Shown piece by piece: positions 55,568-64,000 of a stretch of DNA of 64,000 nucleotides. The first letter of the stretch is position 1; every line of letters starts with the position of its first letter. The position numbers were made by a program, and so were the translations under genes. A model generated the notes under the pieces. It saw only the letters and a program-made list of their open reading frames with translations. It was not told the DNA's origin and made no database searches. Origin of the DNA: an uncultured Marinobacterium sp. (GTDB lineage: Bacteria > Pseudomonadota > Gammaproteobacteria > Pseudomonadales > Balneatricaceae); contig CANMWJ010000006.1 in assembly GCA_947501565.1 (NCBI GenBank), positions 62,001-126,000 on the forward strand, read 5' to 3'.

Positions 55568-57262
55568 TCAGGAATCGGTTCGGCTCAACAATCTCGACAG
55601 AAGATTGCCGGTCGGTTCGTGGCCGGTCAACAGGTAGTGCAACGTGTTGTAATTGATCAGGGCCCACTCCATCCGGTGCAACGCTTTACTGCGACCACAG
55701 AACAGAATCTCATCGCCGGGCTGCAACACATCCAGTTCGCCAGGCAACAGATCGTAATCGCCTTCCCGATGTAACATCAACGGAAATGCCGCGAGCTTTT
55801 TCATACGGTCACGCGGGTCTTTCAGCAACACCCGTAACGTCACCTCGGTACCTTCAGCCATCGCTTCCAGCAACGCAGGTGCATTGTCCTCATCGACACG
55901 GACCGACCAACTGTCCAGCTCCTCCTCTTGCGCAACACTGTTCATCCGGTTGAGCAACGTGTGCGCCCAGACATCATCATTGGCCTGAATCTGCTCAATG
56001 AATACCGGCAGCAGCGGTGATTTGAGGTGAGCCAGCACCCGGTTAGCGATGATCCGCCCGGGCTCCATGATGAAATCGGTACCGGATTTCTGGAACACCA
56101 GTTTGTTGGCATGGATGTTCTGCCGTACCACAGTCACCAGTTTTGGATTCATCTCGCGCGCGGTCATGATGATAGAGAGGTTATCGGCATCGTTATCAGT
56201 ACCAGCGACAATGCCCACAGCGTCTTCGACACCCGCTTCACTCAGTGTCAGCGCTTCTGTCCCTTTACCGATGACCAGAAACGGCAGATCGCTGTTCTTC
56301 GGCTGATTCATATCAACCACCGTCAGATCCACATCCTCTTCGTTAAACTCACGGTAGAGGGATTGCCCGAAGCGACCGTAACCACAGATAATCCAGCGTC
56401 CTTTGGTTTTCTGGTAGGCACTGGAGAGCGGCCGGTGATAGGGATTGACCAGCCAGTCATACACCAGATGGGTATAAGGTGCGTGCGCGGCCAGCGAGAG
56501 GTATTCGGCGTAGACACGGAACGGGTTGACCACCAGGTCGGTACCAAAGGAGAGCAGGTTGGCGGTGGTCACGTCCTCTTCGGTACGGGAAATCACCACC
56601 CGCTCGGGGCGGATCAACTTGCTGGCGATGGCAATAGAGAGGTTGACCTGATCACGGTTGGTCAGTGCCAGAATGCCCACACACTTCGGATGTTGCAGTC
56701 CTCCATCATCCAGGACATCCGGCAGAGAGGCATCCGCGCTGAGACCTGGCACCTCAAATGGCAGATCATCCATTTCTAACGCATCAATACAGCTCTCATC
56801 GATATCAATCACTACTGAACGGATACCGCGCTTGGCCAGCTTACGTACGATGATACCGCCCGTCACACCGTAACCGCAGACCAGATAAAACGGTTCGGTC
56901 ATCTGATTGACCTTGGCCGCAAATGAACGGCGTCTCAGCATGCGACCGAACACGGGCTCCTGTAACAACGCCAGAATTGTACCTATCCCATACAACCAGG
57001 CGATTACCGTGGCGTAGATGGTGACCAGCGTCCACATCCGCTGGGCATCGGTAAACGCGTAGGGAATCTCACCAAAGCCGATGGTCGATCCCATAAAGGA
57101 AACAAAATAAAAGGCGTGAAAGAAATCCATGTGGTAGATGTTGCCCGCATCATCCATCCCCGGAATCAACACAAACCCCAGGATGGAGAAGGCATACACC
57201 AGGATCATGGTGATCAGCGGGATGCGCAAACGGCGCAGCAACACGTAGAAAACGTTATTCAT
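55568..57262 (-). CDS. Two-TM K+ channel-like protein with two RCK domains
   Basis: 564 residues. Two TM segments flank a pore loop whose filter reads TIGFGE (60-65) rather than TVGYGD. Two TrkA-N/RCK domains follow: VCGYGVTGGIIVRKLAKRG with VVIDID, and ICGYGRFGQSLYREF with VVDMN. A C-terminal TrkA-C-like region ends the protein. The filter Phe and Glu changes could alter selectivity or gating. GGGAG lies six bases before the ATG. The DUF6394-like gene is directly upstream. Confidence 0.88.
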   Translation of the reverse strand: MNNVFYVLLRRLRIPLITMILVYAFSILGFVLIPGMDDAGNIYHMDFFHAFYFVSFMGSTIGFGEIPYAFTDAQRMWTLVTIYATVIAWLYGIGTILALLQEPVFGRMLRRRSFAAKVNQMTEPFYLVCGYGVTGGIIVRKLAKRGIRSVVIDIDESCIDALEMDDLPFEVPGLSADASLPDVLDDGGLQHPKCVGILALTNRDQVNLSIAIASKLIRPERVVISRTEEDVTTANLLSFGTDLVVNPFRVYAEYLSLAAHAPYTHLVYDWLVNPYHRPLSSAYQKTKGRWIICGYGRFGQSLYREFNEEDVDLTVVDMNQPKNSDLPFLVIGKGTEALTLSEAGVEDAVGIVAGTDNDADNLSIIMTAREMNPKLVTVVRQNIHANKLVFQKSGTDFIMEPGRIIANRVLAHLKSPLLPVFIEQIQANDDVWAHTLLNRMNSVAQEEELDSWSVRVDEDNAPALLEAMAEGTEVTLRVLLKDPRDRMKKLAAFPLMLHREGDYDLLPGELDVLQPGDEILFCGRSKALHRMEWALINYNTLHYLLTGHEPTGNLLSRLLSRTDS

Positions 57263-57293
57263 CCGAGACTCCCTGACTGTCTCGCTCCGCGGA

Positions 57294-57677
57294 TCAGCGA
57301 CGTACCATGATGGTTTCCACCATCAACAGAATCACAGAGATCACATTGGCGAGCAGCGCACCACCACTGAGAGAAACGACACTGCTCATATGCGACGGAG
57401 TCATGCCTACACCACTGATCTGCTCGGCATAACCCCAGATCAACGCGGCAACCACCAACTGTAGGTCAGCCACCAGAGAGGTTGCCATCATCGAAGCGCC
57501 TAGGTGGGTGCGGTCACCGAACTTCAGTAACGTACAGATCAGGCTGACGACGATCGCAGCAAAGAATTCGTAAACGTTATGGTGGTCAGGATTATCGATC
57601 TCACCCAGAAAGAAACCGAAGTTCAACGTCAGCGCCAGTACGATGAAAAACGCGAATATTACCTTCTCTCTGTTCAT
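57294..57677 (-). CDS. DUF6394-like membrane protein
   Basis: 127 residues with four TM helices (VIFAFFIVLALTLNFGFFLG, FFAAIVVSLICTLLKFGD, LQLVVAALIWGYAEQISG and a last SLSGGALLANVISVILLM). The DUF6394 assignment is from memory. It lies 31 bases upstream of the channel gene on the same strand, so it may be a channel partner. Confidence 0.65.
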   Translation of the reverse strand: MNREKVIFAFFIVLALTLNFGFFLGEIDNPDHHNVYEFFAAIVVSLICTLLKFGDRTHLGASMMATSLVADLQLVVAALIWGYAEQISGVGMTPSHMSSVVSLSGGALLANVISVILLMVETIMVRR

Positions 57678-57981
57678 GAAATCCGTCCCGTGTCAGACTG
57701 TTAGGTTAAGGGCTGTATTGCAGCGATTGTAACACCCTCAAAGATCCACACCATTGAAATCACTGGAACTTCTTTGCGGAATATCAATCTAACCATCTCA
57801 TTTTGTCTACGCGTTCAAATAATAAAAAGTGCGACTATTAGAACAAAACAATTGATCAAAAATTAGACAGCTTGTTTATATCTATATAGGATCTGAATCT
57901 TAATTTTGGGGAACTTATCCCCGCCCGAGGGCTACATGCCCTGGTAATCGACAGACCAACTTCAGCCAAAGGCCCGACACT
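57678..57981. other. 304-base divergent intergenic region
   Basis: No gene seen. It is AT-rich near 57820-57900 and must hold promoters for the pitrilysin gene and the DUF6394-like gene. No clear operator or hairpin was recognised. Confidence 0.6.
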
Positions 57982-60834
57982 ATGACCGCACTGAAGCGCC
58001 TGCCAATTAGCAAGTACGCAGTCCTCTGCCTTCTGTTTTTTATCGGCAAACTGGCCCATGCCAGCGTCCACAAAAGCCCGAACGACCTCCGCGAGTATCA
58101 GGCATTTCAGCTACCAAACCAGATGAAAGTACTGGTCATCTCCGATCCCGGTGCTGATAAGGCGGCGGCTTCGCTGGATGTAGACGTCGGCTCCAACGCC
58201 AATCCGCAAGACCGTGCAGGTCTCGCGCATTTCCTCGAGCACATGCTGTTTCTGGGCACCGAAAAGTACCCGGATGCTGGCGAATACCAAGCGTTTATCA
58301 GCTCCCATGGTGGTAGCCACAACGCATATACGGCGTTTGAAAACACCAACTACTTCTTCGATATTAAAGCCGAGGATCTGGAGCCCGCGCTTGATCGCTT
58401 CGCCCAGTTCTTTATCTCGCCGCTGTTTACCGCGAAATACGTGGACCGTGAACGTCACGCGGTGCACTCCGAGTATCAATCTAAGTTGCGCGAAGACGGT
58501 CGCCGTATCTACTCAGTCACCAAAGAGCTGTTGAACGACGACCACAGCTACAGCCGCTTTAGCGTCGGTAGTCTTTCCACCCTGAAAAATACCGCCACCG
58601 ATCCGATCCGCGAGGACCTGATCCGCTTTTACGAACAGTGTTACTCCGCAAATCTGATGTCCCTGGTTGTATCCGGTCCACAACCGCTGACCGAGTTAAA
58701 AGCGATGGTGGAGGAGAAATTCAGCGCGGTGAAGGATTTTGGTGCACGCCCCTTTCGCAATACAGCCCCGCTTTACAAAGCGGGCAGTCTGCCGCAACGG
58801 GTAGCAATCAAGACCATCAAAGATCTGCGCTATCTGTCCATGACCTTCCCCACGCCAGAAGTGCGCTCACACTGGCGTCAGAAACCGCTCTATTACATCA
58901 GCAGCCTGATCGGCTACGAAGGTAAAGGCAGCCTGCTGTCTGCGCTGAAGGAGAAAGGCTGGGCGACGGGCCTTTCAGCATCCACTGGCACCGACCTGCC
59001 AAACGAATCCAGCTTTCAGGTCAATATCGCACTGACACCTGCTGGCTTGCAGCAGGAACAGCAGATCACCAGCCTGTTCTTCCAGTATGTGGATCTGATG
59101 AAAAAGAACGGGGTGCGTAAGTCGCTGTACGAGGAAGAAGCCAATCTCGCGGCGATCCAGTTCCGCTTCCAGGAGCGCAGCGAACCGATGCACTATGTCA
59201 GCCAACTCTCCCGTCAGTTGCAGCTTTACCCAATCAACGAAGTGGTACGTGCACCTTACCTGTTTGAGGAGTTCGACGCGGCACTGATCAACCGCTTCCT
59301 GGCGCGTATCACCCCAAACAATATGCTGCTGGCGATCAAAGCCCGCAACGTCGAAACCGACCGCAAGGATCCCTGGTATCAGGCGCAATACAAAACCAGC
59401 ACAATCGCATCGGAGCAACTGGCTGCACTGAACTCACATACAGCAGATGACTCGCTGTTTATCCGCGCGAACAACCCGTTTATCGCGCAGGATCTGGCGA
59501 TCAAAGCGGTCCAGTCACCCAAAAGTCATCCGGTGGTGGTACTGGAAAAGGAGGGCCTGACCGTCTGGCATCATCAGGATGGTAGCTTTAAGACTCCAAA
59601 AGCAAACCTGTACTTCAACGTGATGTCGGCCCATGCCAATGACTCTGCACGTAACGCAGTACTGACCAGCCTCTACACCCGCATGGTAAAGGATCAGCTA
59701 AACGAAACCCTCTACGATGCATACGTCGCAGGCCTGAGCACCGATATTTACCCGCACCTGAAAGGTTTCAGCGTACGCCTGTCCGGCTACAACGACAAAC
59801 TGCCGGTACTGCTTGAGCACGTGGTAAAAGCCCTGAAAGACCCTACGTTTGAAGCAAACCGCTTCAACGTGGTGAAACAGCAGTACGAAGAACAGCTATC
59901 CAACGCCAAGAAAGACAAACCTTTTAACCAGGCGATCAGCGAGATCTTCCATCTACTGCTGCCACAATGGAGCAAGGAGCAGAAGCTGGCTGTACTTGAG
60001 AGCGTCTCCTTTGACGATCTGAACCGCTTTGTGCCACAGCTGCTGTCTGAAACCGAACTGCGTGTTCTGGCACACGGCAACCTGCTGCAACCGGAAGCCC
60101 GCGCTTTATCGGCAGCCGTCTCTGATGAGCTACTTATGCAGGCCAAACCGGAACTGCTCGCCGCCACACCCGTAGTGCGCTTGCAGAAAGGCCAGGGTCT
60201 GACACAAACCCTGAACCTGCCGCACAACGATTCTGCTATCAGCGTCTACTTTCAGGGTAGCGACTCTGGTCTGAAAACCCGTGCAGAATACGCGGTTCTG
60301 AGCGAGTTGATGGCTTCACCGTTTTACAGCAGCCTGCGCACTGAAAAGCAGCTGGGTTATGTTGTCTTCGGCACCCCACTTCAGCTCCGTAAGGCGCCCG
60401 GCATGGCCCTCGTCGTGCAGTCTCCGGTCGCCGACCCTGTGACTCTGGAGAGCCACATCGACAGTTTCATGAAAGAGATGAACGACAGAATGGTGACCAT
60501 GAGCGAAGAGCAGCTGGAGCAATATAAGCGCAGCGTCATCTCCCGGGTGATGAAAAACGAAAACAGTCTGAGTGAGCGTAGCAACCGCTACTGGCGCCAG
60601 ATCGACCGCAACGACGCTGATTTCCTCAGCCGCGAAGCACTGGCAAAGTCGATCGCCGCCCTTTCCCTGTCAGATCTTAAAGATTGTTTTACTAAATTGG
60701 ATGAGCGCCGCCTGACGGTGCGTAGCTTTGGTATCAAACACCTGCAAAACGCAAGTGAGAGCGAAGTTGCAAAGAAGTGTGATGTCGAAATCAATACGCT
60801 GAAAATCCGCGGCGAATATATGCCTGAAGCCTGA
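57982..60834 (+). CDS. ptrA: Insulinase-family periplasmic metalloprotease (pitrilysin-like)
   Basis: 950 residues, signal peptide MTALKRLPISKYAVLCLLFFIGKLAHA. The inverted zinc motif HFLEH is at 83-87, followed by the NAYTAFENTNYFF stretch and the more distant Glu. Four M16 domains fill the rest; STEKQLGYVV-like (RTEKQLGYVVFG) lies near the C-terminal half. E. coli PtrA (protease III) degrades small polypeptides in the periplasm. Monocistronic, with its own terminator. Confidence 0.92.
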   Translation: MTALKRLPISKYAVLCLLFFIGKLAHASVHKSPNDLREYQAFQLPNQMKVLVISDPGADKAAASLDVDVGSNANPQDRAGLAHFLEHMLFLGTEKYPDAGEYQAFISSHGGSHNAYTAFENTNYFFDIKAEDLEPALDRFAQFFISPLFTAKYVDRERHAVHSEYQSKLREDGRRIYSVTKELLNDDHSYSRFSVGSLSTLKNTATDPIREDLIRFYEQCYSANLMSLVVSGPQPLTELKAMVEEKFSAVKDFGARPFRNTAPLYKAGSLPQRVAIKTIKDLRYLSMTFPTPEVRSHWRQKPLYYISSLIGYEGKGSLLSALKEKGWATGLSASTGTDLPNESSFQVNIALTPAGLQQEQQITSLFFQYVDLMKKNGVRKSLYEEEANLAAIQFRFQERSEPMHYVSQLSRQLQLYPINEVVRAPYLFEEFDAALINRFLARITPNNMLLAIKARNVETDRKDPWYQAQYKTSTIASEQLAALNSHTADDSLFIRANNPFIAQDLAIKAVQSPKSHPVVVLEKEGLTVWHHQDGSFKTPKANLYFNVMSAHANDSARNAVLTSLYTRMVKDQLNETLYDAYVAGLSTDIYPHLKGFSVRLSGYNDKLPVLLEHVVKALKDPTFEANRFNVVKQQYEEQLSNAKKDKPFNQAISEIFHLLLPQWSKEQKLAVLESVSFDDLNRFVPQLLSETELRVLAHGNLLQPEARALSAAVSDELLMQAKPELLAATPVVRLQKGQGLTQTLNLPHNDSAISVYFQGSDSGLKTRAEYAVLSELMASPFYSSLRTEKQLGYVVFGTPLQLRKAPGMALVVQSPVADPVTLESHIDSFMKEMNDRMVTMSEEQLEQYKRSVISRVMKNENSLSERSNRYWRQIDRNDADFLSREALAKSIAALSLSDLKDCFTKLDERRLTVRSFGIKHLQNASESEVAKKCDVEINTLKIRGEYMPEA

Positions 60835-60856
60835 AACCACTCTCTGTTTCAGTATC

Positions 60857-60886
60857 AAAAAAGGGACCATAAGCGGTCCCTTTTTT
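60857..60886. terminator. Bidirectional terminator
   Basis: aaaaaagggacc and ggtccctttttt pair (stem core 60863-60868 with 60875-60880), with T and A runs. It separates pitrilysin from the convergent secreted protein. Confidence 0.93.
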
Positions 60887-60904
60887 AATGCCAGCTGAGA
60901 ACCA

Positions 60905-61336
60905 CTAGTCCTCTTCGATAATCTCAAGCAGGGAACACCCCTCCCCGAATATCAAACAACGTTCCTTTTCCTGGTCTTCACGAATCGTTTTGAACACCAG
61001 GTCTTCTCCCGTCAGTTTCGGCCCCTCTTTCTCCAGCCGATTAAGCTGCACGTAGAACGCAGGTTCGGCGGCAGGAACAATTATCGGCGGAGGCAATGTG
61101 GGCGGCAATGCGTACGCCCGTACTTCATTCATCGGCTCAACATCAGGTGTGCCGCGCGCCAACCCTTCGTAGGCGGTCTCGGGATCGATCGCAAAAATCA
61201 GCTTACCGGTCGCTTTGGTCACATCGTAGGGAATTTTCTCCTGTGGCGCCTCGGCTGCAAAAACAGGCACAGCACAGCACAGTAGCGCAACAGCGCCACC
61301 GAAAAGGTTTTCCCGGAACGAGCGACCTCTGGTCAA
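60905..61336 (-). CDS. Hypothetical secreted protein
   Basis: 143 residues with a signal peptide (GGAVALLCCAVPVFAAEA) and a Pro-rich middle (ALPPTLPPPIIVPAAEPA). Two Cys lie near the C-terminus (ERCLIFGEGCSLLEI). No family recognised. The TTG start overlaps the sbcB stop by four bases (TTGA), so it is probably co-translated with sbcB. Confidence 0.6.
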   Translation of the reverse strand: MTRGRSFRENLFGGAVALLCCAVPVFAAEAPQEKIPYDVTKATGKLIFAIDPETAYEGLARGTPDVEPMNEVRAYALPPTLPPPIIVPAAEPAFYVQLNRLEKEGPKLTGEDLVFKTIREDQEKERCLIFGEGCSLLEIIEED

Positions 61337-62790
61337 GCCTCAAACTCCTCCATCGGATAGATAGATTCTGCGTACACTGCCAGCTCCTCCAGGATCATGC
61401 GATCCTTCTCGCTACGCCCCTGATCCGCGTATAGTTCGTTCAAGCGTGCGTAAAACTCTTTCATTGTCAGGTGACCGTTATTGTCCGGCCCCAACAACTT
61501 ACGCGAGCGGTACTCCTCCCAAATCTGCTGCTGCTCAAAGGTTAGCAGTGACGGGCAGTTACGCGCCTTGTAACGCAGGAACATCTCCTCCAGACGACCA
61601 TCCTGGAACGGCGGATCCAGTGTCGCCAGAGTTTCGATATCTGCATCACGAATCGACTCCATAGCTACCTTATCGGCATCGTTGAAGAATCCGCCACTAT
61701 AAATCATCAGATCCGGGTCGCTCGCGTCCTCAAACGGATTCTCACTGAAGACCTCAAACAACTTCTGCTGCAGACCGTTAATCGTGCGCAGGATCTTAAG
61801 GTGGGTACGACAGACATTGCCGTCGATGGCGTATTTGTTGGCCTCTTCGGTATTGAGCATGCCAGCTGGCGCCACAATCGGGCATTTGTTGATATGGATC
61901 TGCTTCAGCGCGATACGCGGATCAGTCTCCGACAGCTCTTCATGGCGGGTATACATCAAGCGCCGGATCTCATCGGCCGGTAGATTGATCAACGGTGTCG
62001 GGTCGTAACGCAGATCCCAGGCAAAAATGGCATTTTTGTTGGTCGGATGCACACCGATTGGCGCCACTACCGCCATGTTGCCCTGCTCTACCGGGTAGCG
62101 CGAAGAGATGTGCAGTACCGGCTTCATGCTCGCCACATCCAGCTTACTCTGAATGACCTGCTTACTGCGGTTATTCATTACGAAATCGTACAGCTTCGGC
62201 TGTTTCTCTTTCACTAGCTTCGCCATGGCTATGGTGGCGTAAACATCTGACAGCGCATCGTGCGCGTTACCGTGATCGATGCCATTTGCCTTGGTCAGAT
62301 CCTCAAGCCGCAGGCTGGGTGAACCATCCTCATAGGTCGGCCATTCGATGCCTTCAGGGCGCAACGCGCGGGTCAGACGCAGCATATCGATGATATCCCA
62401 GCGGGAGCAGCCGTTCTGCCACTCTCGGGCATAGGGGTCGTAAAAGTTACGGTACAGCGTGTTGCGGGTTACCTCATCATCGAAACGGATGCTGTTATAC
62501 CCCACCCCGCAGGTCCCGGGGCGGGACAACTGCGCGTGCACCTCCCGGATAAAGTCAGCCTCGCACAGGCCTTCGTTGAGCGCATCCTGAGGTGTAATAC
62601 CGGTAATCAGACAGGCTTCCGGGTGAGGCAGCAGATCATCCGCAGGCTTGCAGTAAAACATCACAGGTTCTTCAATGATATTCAACTGCTCATCGGTGCG
62701 AATACCGGCAAACTGCATCGGGCGGTCACGTCGCGGGTCCGCGCCTGAAGTTTCGTAGTCATGCCAGAAAAAAGTTGGTTTTGCACTCAC
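61333..62790 (-). CDS. sbcB: Exodeoxyribonuclease I
   Basis: 485 residues. DEDD residues: Asp11 and Glu13 in HDYETSGADPRRDRPMQFAG, YNSIRFDDEVTRN, and HDALSDVYATI. It degrades single-stranded DNA 3' to 5' and takes part in mismatch repair and recombination. Starts at GTG with AAGG nine bases upstream. Confidence 0.97.
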   Translation of the reverse strand: MSAKPTFFWHDYETSGADPRRDRPMQFAGIRTDEQLNIIEEPVMFYCKPADDLLPHPEACLITGITPQDALNEGLCEADFIREVHAQLSRPGTCGVGYNSIRFDDEVTRNTLYRNFYDPYAREWQNGCSRWDIIDMLRLTRALRPEGIEWPTYEDGSPSLRLEDLTKANGIDHGNAHDALSDVYATIAMAKLVKEKQPKLYDFVMNNRSKQVIQSKLDVASMKPVLHISSRYPVEQGNMAVVAPIGVHPTNKNAIFAWDLRYDPTPLINLPADEIRRLMYTRHEELSETDPRIALKQIHINKCPIVAPAGMLNTEEANKYAIDGNVCRTHLKILRTINGLQQKLFEVFSENPFEDASDPDLMIYSGGFFNDADKVAMESIRDADIETLATLDPPFQDGRLEEMFLRYKARNCPSLLTFEQQQIWEEYRSRKLLGPDNNGHLTMKEFYARLNELYADQGRSEKDRMILEELAVYAESIYPMEEFEA

Positions 62791-63052
62791 AGTGAATATC
62801 CTTTTGGCGTATAGAACAGGTGTTTGGTAACGATATAATACCTCAGGTACCAGTAAGGCTTAACCGGTCGTGCAATCTGGCAGGCGTGTCGTTAGACCAG
62901 AAGTGCAGGTATTCGCGAACAAACAACCTGTATTAGTCGCGATGCCATTGACGGGTGTCAGTCCGAAAAACCATCAGCCTTTTAAACTATGCGGTAGCTT
63001 TTATCCGGCTATAGCCCATCAGACTTGCTGTGTTCACGGAGGGATAATCCGA

Positions 63053-63478
63053 ATGCTGCACGATCAAGATCTTACCCGCGCCTGCCCTTGCAACTCAGGT
63101 AAACCTTTCTCATTCTGCTGCGAACCTGCAATTGAAGGCCACAAACCAGCCAAAACTGCAGAAGCATTGATGCGTTCCCGTTACACCGCCTTTTCCCTTG
63201 GCGCCGTGGATTACCTGATCGATTCAACCGCTCCGGAGAAACGCAATCCAGACGATGCAGAGATTCTGAACGAGCAGGTCAAATGCACAAACTGGCTGGG
63301 ACTGGAGATTCTGAACACCGAAGCGGGCCAGGTTGGCGACCAATCCGGCATGGTGGCGTTTGAAGCACGTTTCGAAGCCGATGAGCAAAGCGGCGTGCTG
63401 CGCGAGCACTCCAATTTCCGTTTTGAAAACGACCGCTGGTTCTACGTCGACGGCGATGTGGAAGTCACCATCAAATAG
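63053..63478 (+). CDS. YchJ-like SEC-C motif protein
   Basis: 141 residues. The N-terminus has a zinc-binding SEC-C motif (RACPCNSGKPFSFCCEP), followed by a YchJ domain (AKTAEALMRSRYTAFSLGAVDYLIDSTAPEKR, RENDRWFYVDGD-like ending). Function is unknown. ATG at 63053 has GGAGGG about nine bases upstream; the longer frame from 62870 is rejected. A perfect TATAAT lies at 62834-62839. Confidence 0.88.
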   Translation: MLHDQDLTRACPCNSGKPFSFCCEPAIEGHKPAKTAEALMRSRYTAFSLGAVDYLIDSTAPEKRNPDDAEILNEQVKCTNWLGLEILNTEAGQVGDQSGMVAFEARFEADEQSGVLREHSNFRFENDRWFYVDGDVEVTIK

Positions 63479-63703
63479 ACAAGCCAGCCCCCTCGTTTCA
63501 GACCTGTCAGCGTTTCAGGGATAGGGCGGTTTTCAGTTTTGTAATTGATTCTGCCCTACCAACTTCAGTTTTTTTGATCAGCTCTATCCGCAAATACATT
63601 AATTGAATGTCAAGCCTGTTCCTGTTTTGTTTCTGCGATAGAATAGCGCCCAAATTGCAGTTCACCGCAGTTTAAGAATCAGTGTTTTCGGGACCGGGAT
63701 TTG

Positions 63704-64000
63704 ATGTTGTTTAGCTTTTTTAAACCCAAATGGCAGAATCAAAAACCTGAAGTACGTCTTCGTGCTATCGAGGAAATGAGCTGCGATAATCCCGAATCCA
63801 ACAGCATTCTGGAACAACTCGCGGTGGCAGATCCGGACAACGGTGTACGCATTGCTGCGACCTCCCGTCTGAAGAATCTGGAGCTACTGCAGGATATCCT
63901 GTCGCGCAACACACACGATGCTGTCTCTCAGTCAGCCTCCGAACGTCTCTGCACCCTGATTGCAGATGCCCCCGACATCACACTGGCACAGCGTTTAACT
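63704..64000 (+). CDS. DUF349-type protein, N-terminal part
   Basis: The frame starts MLFSFFKPKWQNQKPEVRLRA and is open to the window end (99 codons). HEAT-like repeats (IEEMSCDNPESNSILEQLAVADPDNGVRIAATSRL) match the N-terminus of large DUF349 proteins of pseudomonads and relatives. The remainder lies outside the window. Confidence 0.7.
   Translation, partial: MLFSFFKPKWQNQKPEVRLRAIEEMSCDNPESNSILEQLAVADPDNGVRIAATSRLKNLELLQDILSRNTHDAVSQSASERLCTLIADAPDITLAQRLT

Overview
The window looks like chromosomal DNA of a marine, polar-flagellated, respiratory gammaproteobacterium, most likely Oceanospirillales-like. This placement is inferred from gene content: the classic thrS-infC-rpmI-rplT-pheST-ihfA block, MotY (sodium-type flagellar motor), a PQQ operon, an LldEFG lactate operon, DNA polymerase II and REP-like palindromes. 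The unusual part is a complete mevalonate pathway. No rRNA, CRISPR array, transposase or prophage gene was seen, and there is one tRNA.

Layout. 1-5.5 kb: spermidine-synthase-like protein, PAS-GGDEF-EAL protein and an S9 peptidase, with REP-like repeats. 5.6-10.6 kb: a five-gene minus-strand operon for an accessory protein, an MglA/Ras-like GTPase, a roadblock/LC7 protein, a protein with a kinase-like N-terminus and a metallophosphoesterase C-terminus, and a two-globin fusion. This is the best candidate here for an undescribed signalling system. 10.6-14.8 kb: an NtrC-site-like palindrome, then pqqABCDE; the 23-residue pqqA was found by eye. 14.9-19.9 kb: MarR and AraC regulators, a secreted cupredoxin-like protein, a dCache chemoreceptor and tRNA-Pro(GGG). 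20-27.5 kb: the translation and IHF block, in which infC appears to start at AUC.

27.6-30.5 kb: a zinc-uptake operon (outer-membrane barrel, binding protein, permease; no ATPase) behind a near-perfect Zur box. 30.5-34.3 kb: a GntR regulator divergent from lldEFG. 34.3-39.5 kb: a CBS protein with an FNR/Anr-like site, then a di-heme peroxidase translationally coupled to a membrane PAS-GGDEF-EAL protein. 39.5-42.3 kb: polB and a small membrane protein. 42.3-48.5 kb: mvaA, fni, mvaS, two GHMP kinases and mvaD, which together convert HMG-CoA precursors to IPP and DMAPP. 48.6-52.6 kb: a receiver-TPR protein, argG with an intrinsic terminator inside its leader, and motY behind a sigma28-like promoter. 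52.7-64 kb: a palindrome-rich intergenic region, rnt, a Tim44-like protein, an EamA exporter, a K+-channel/RCK protein with a small membrane partner, pitrilysin, sbcB, a YchJ/SEC-C protein and the start of a DUF349 protein.

Many track-style starts are too long. The starts given here were corrected using ribosome binding sites, promoters or family length, and the reason is stated in each entry.
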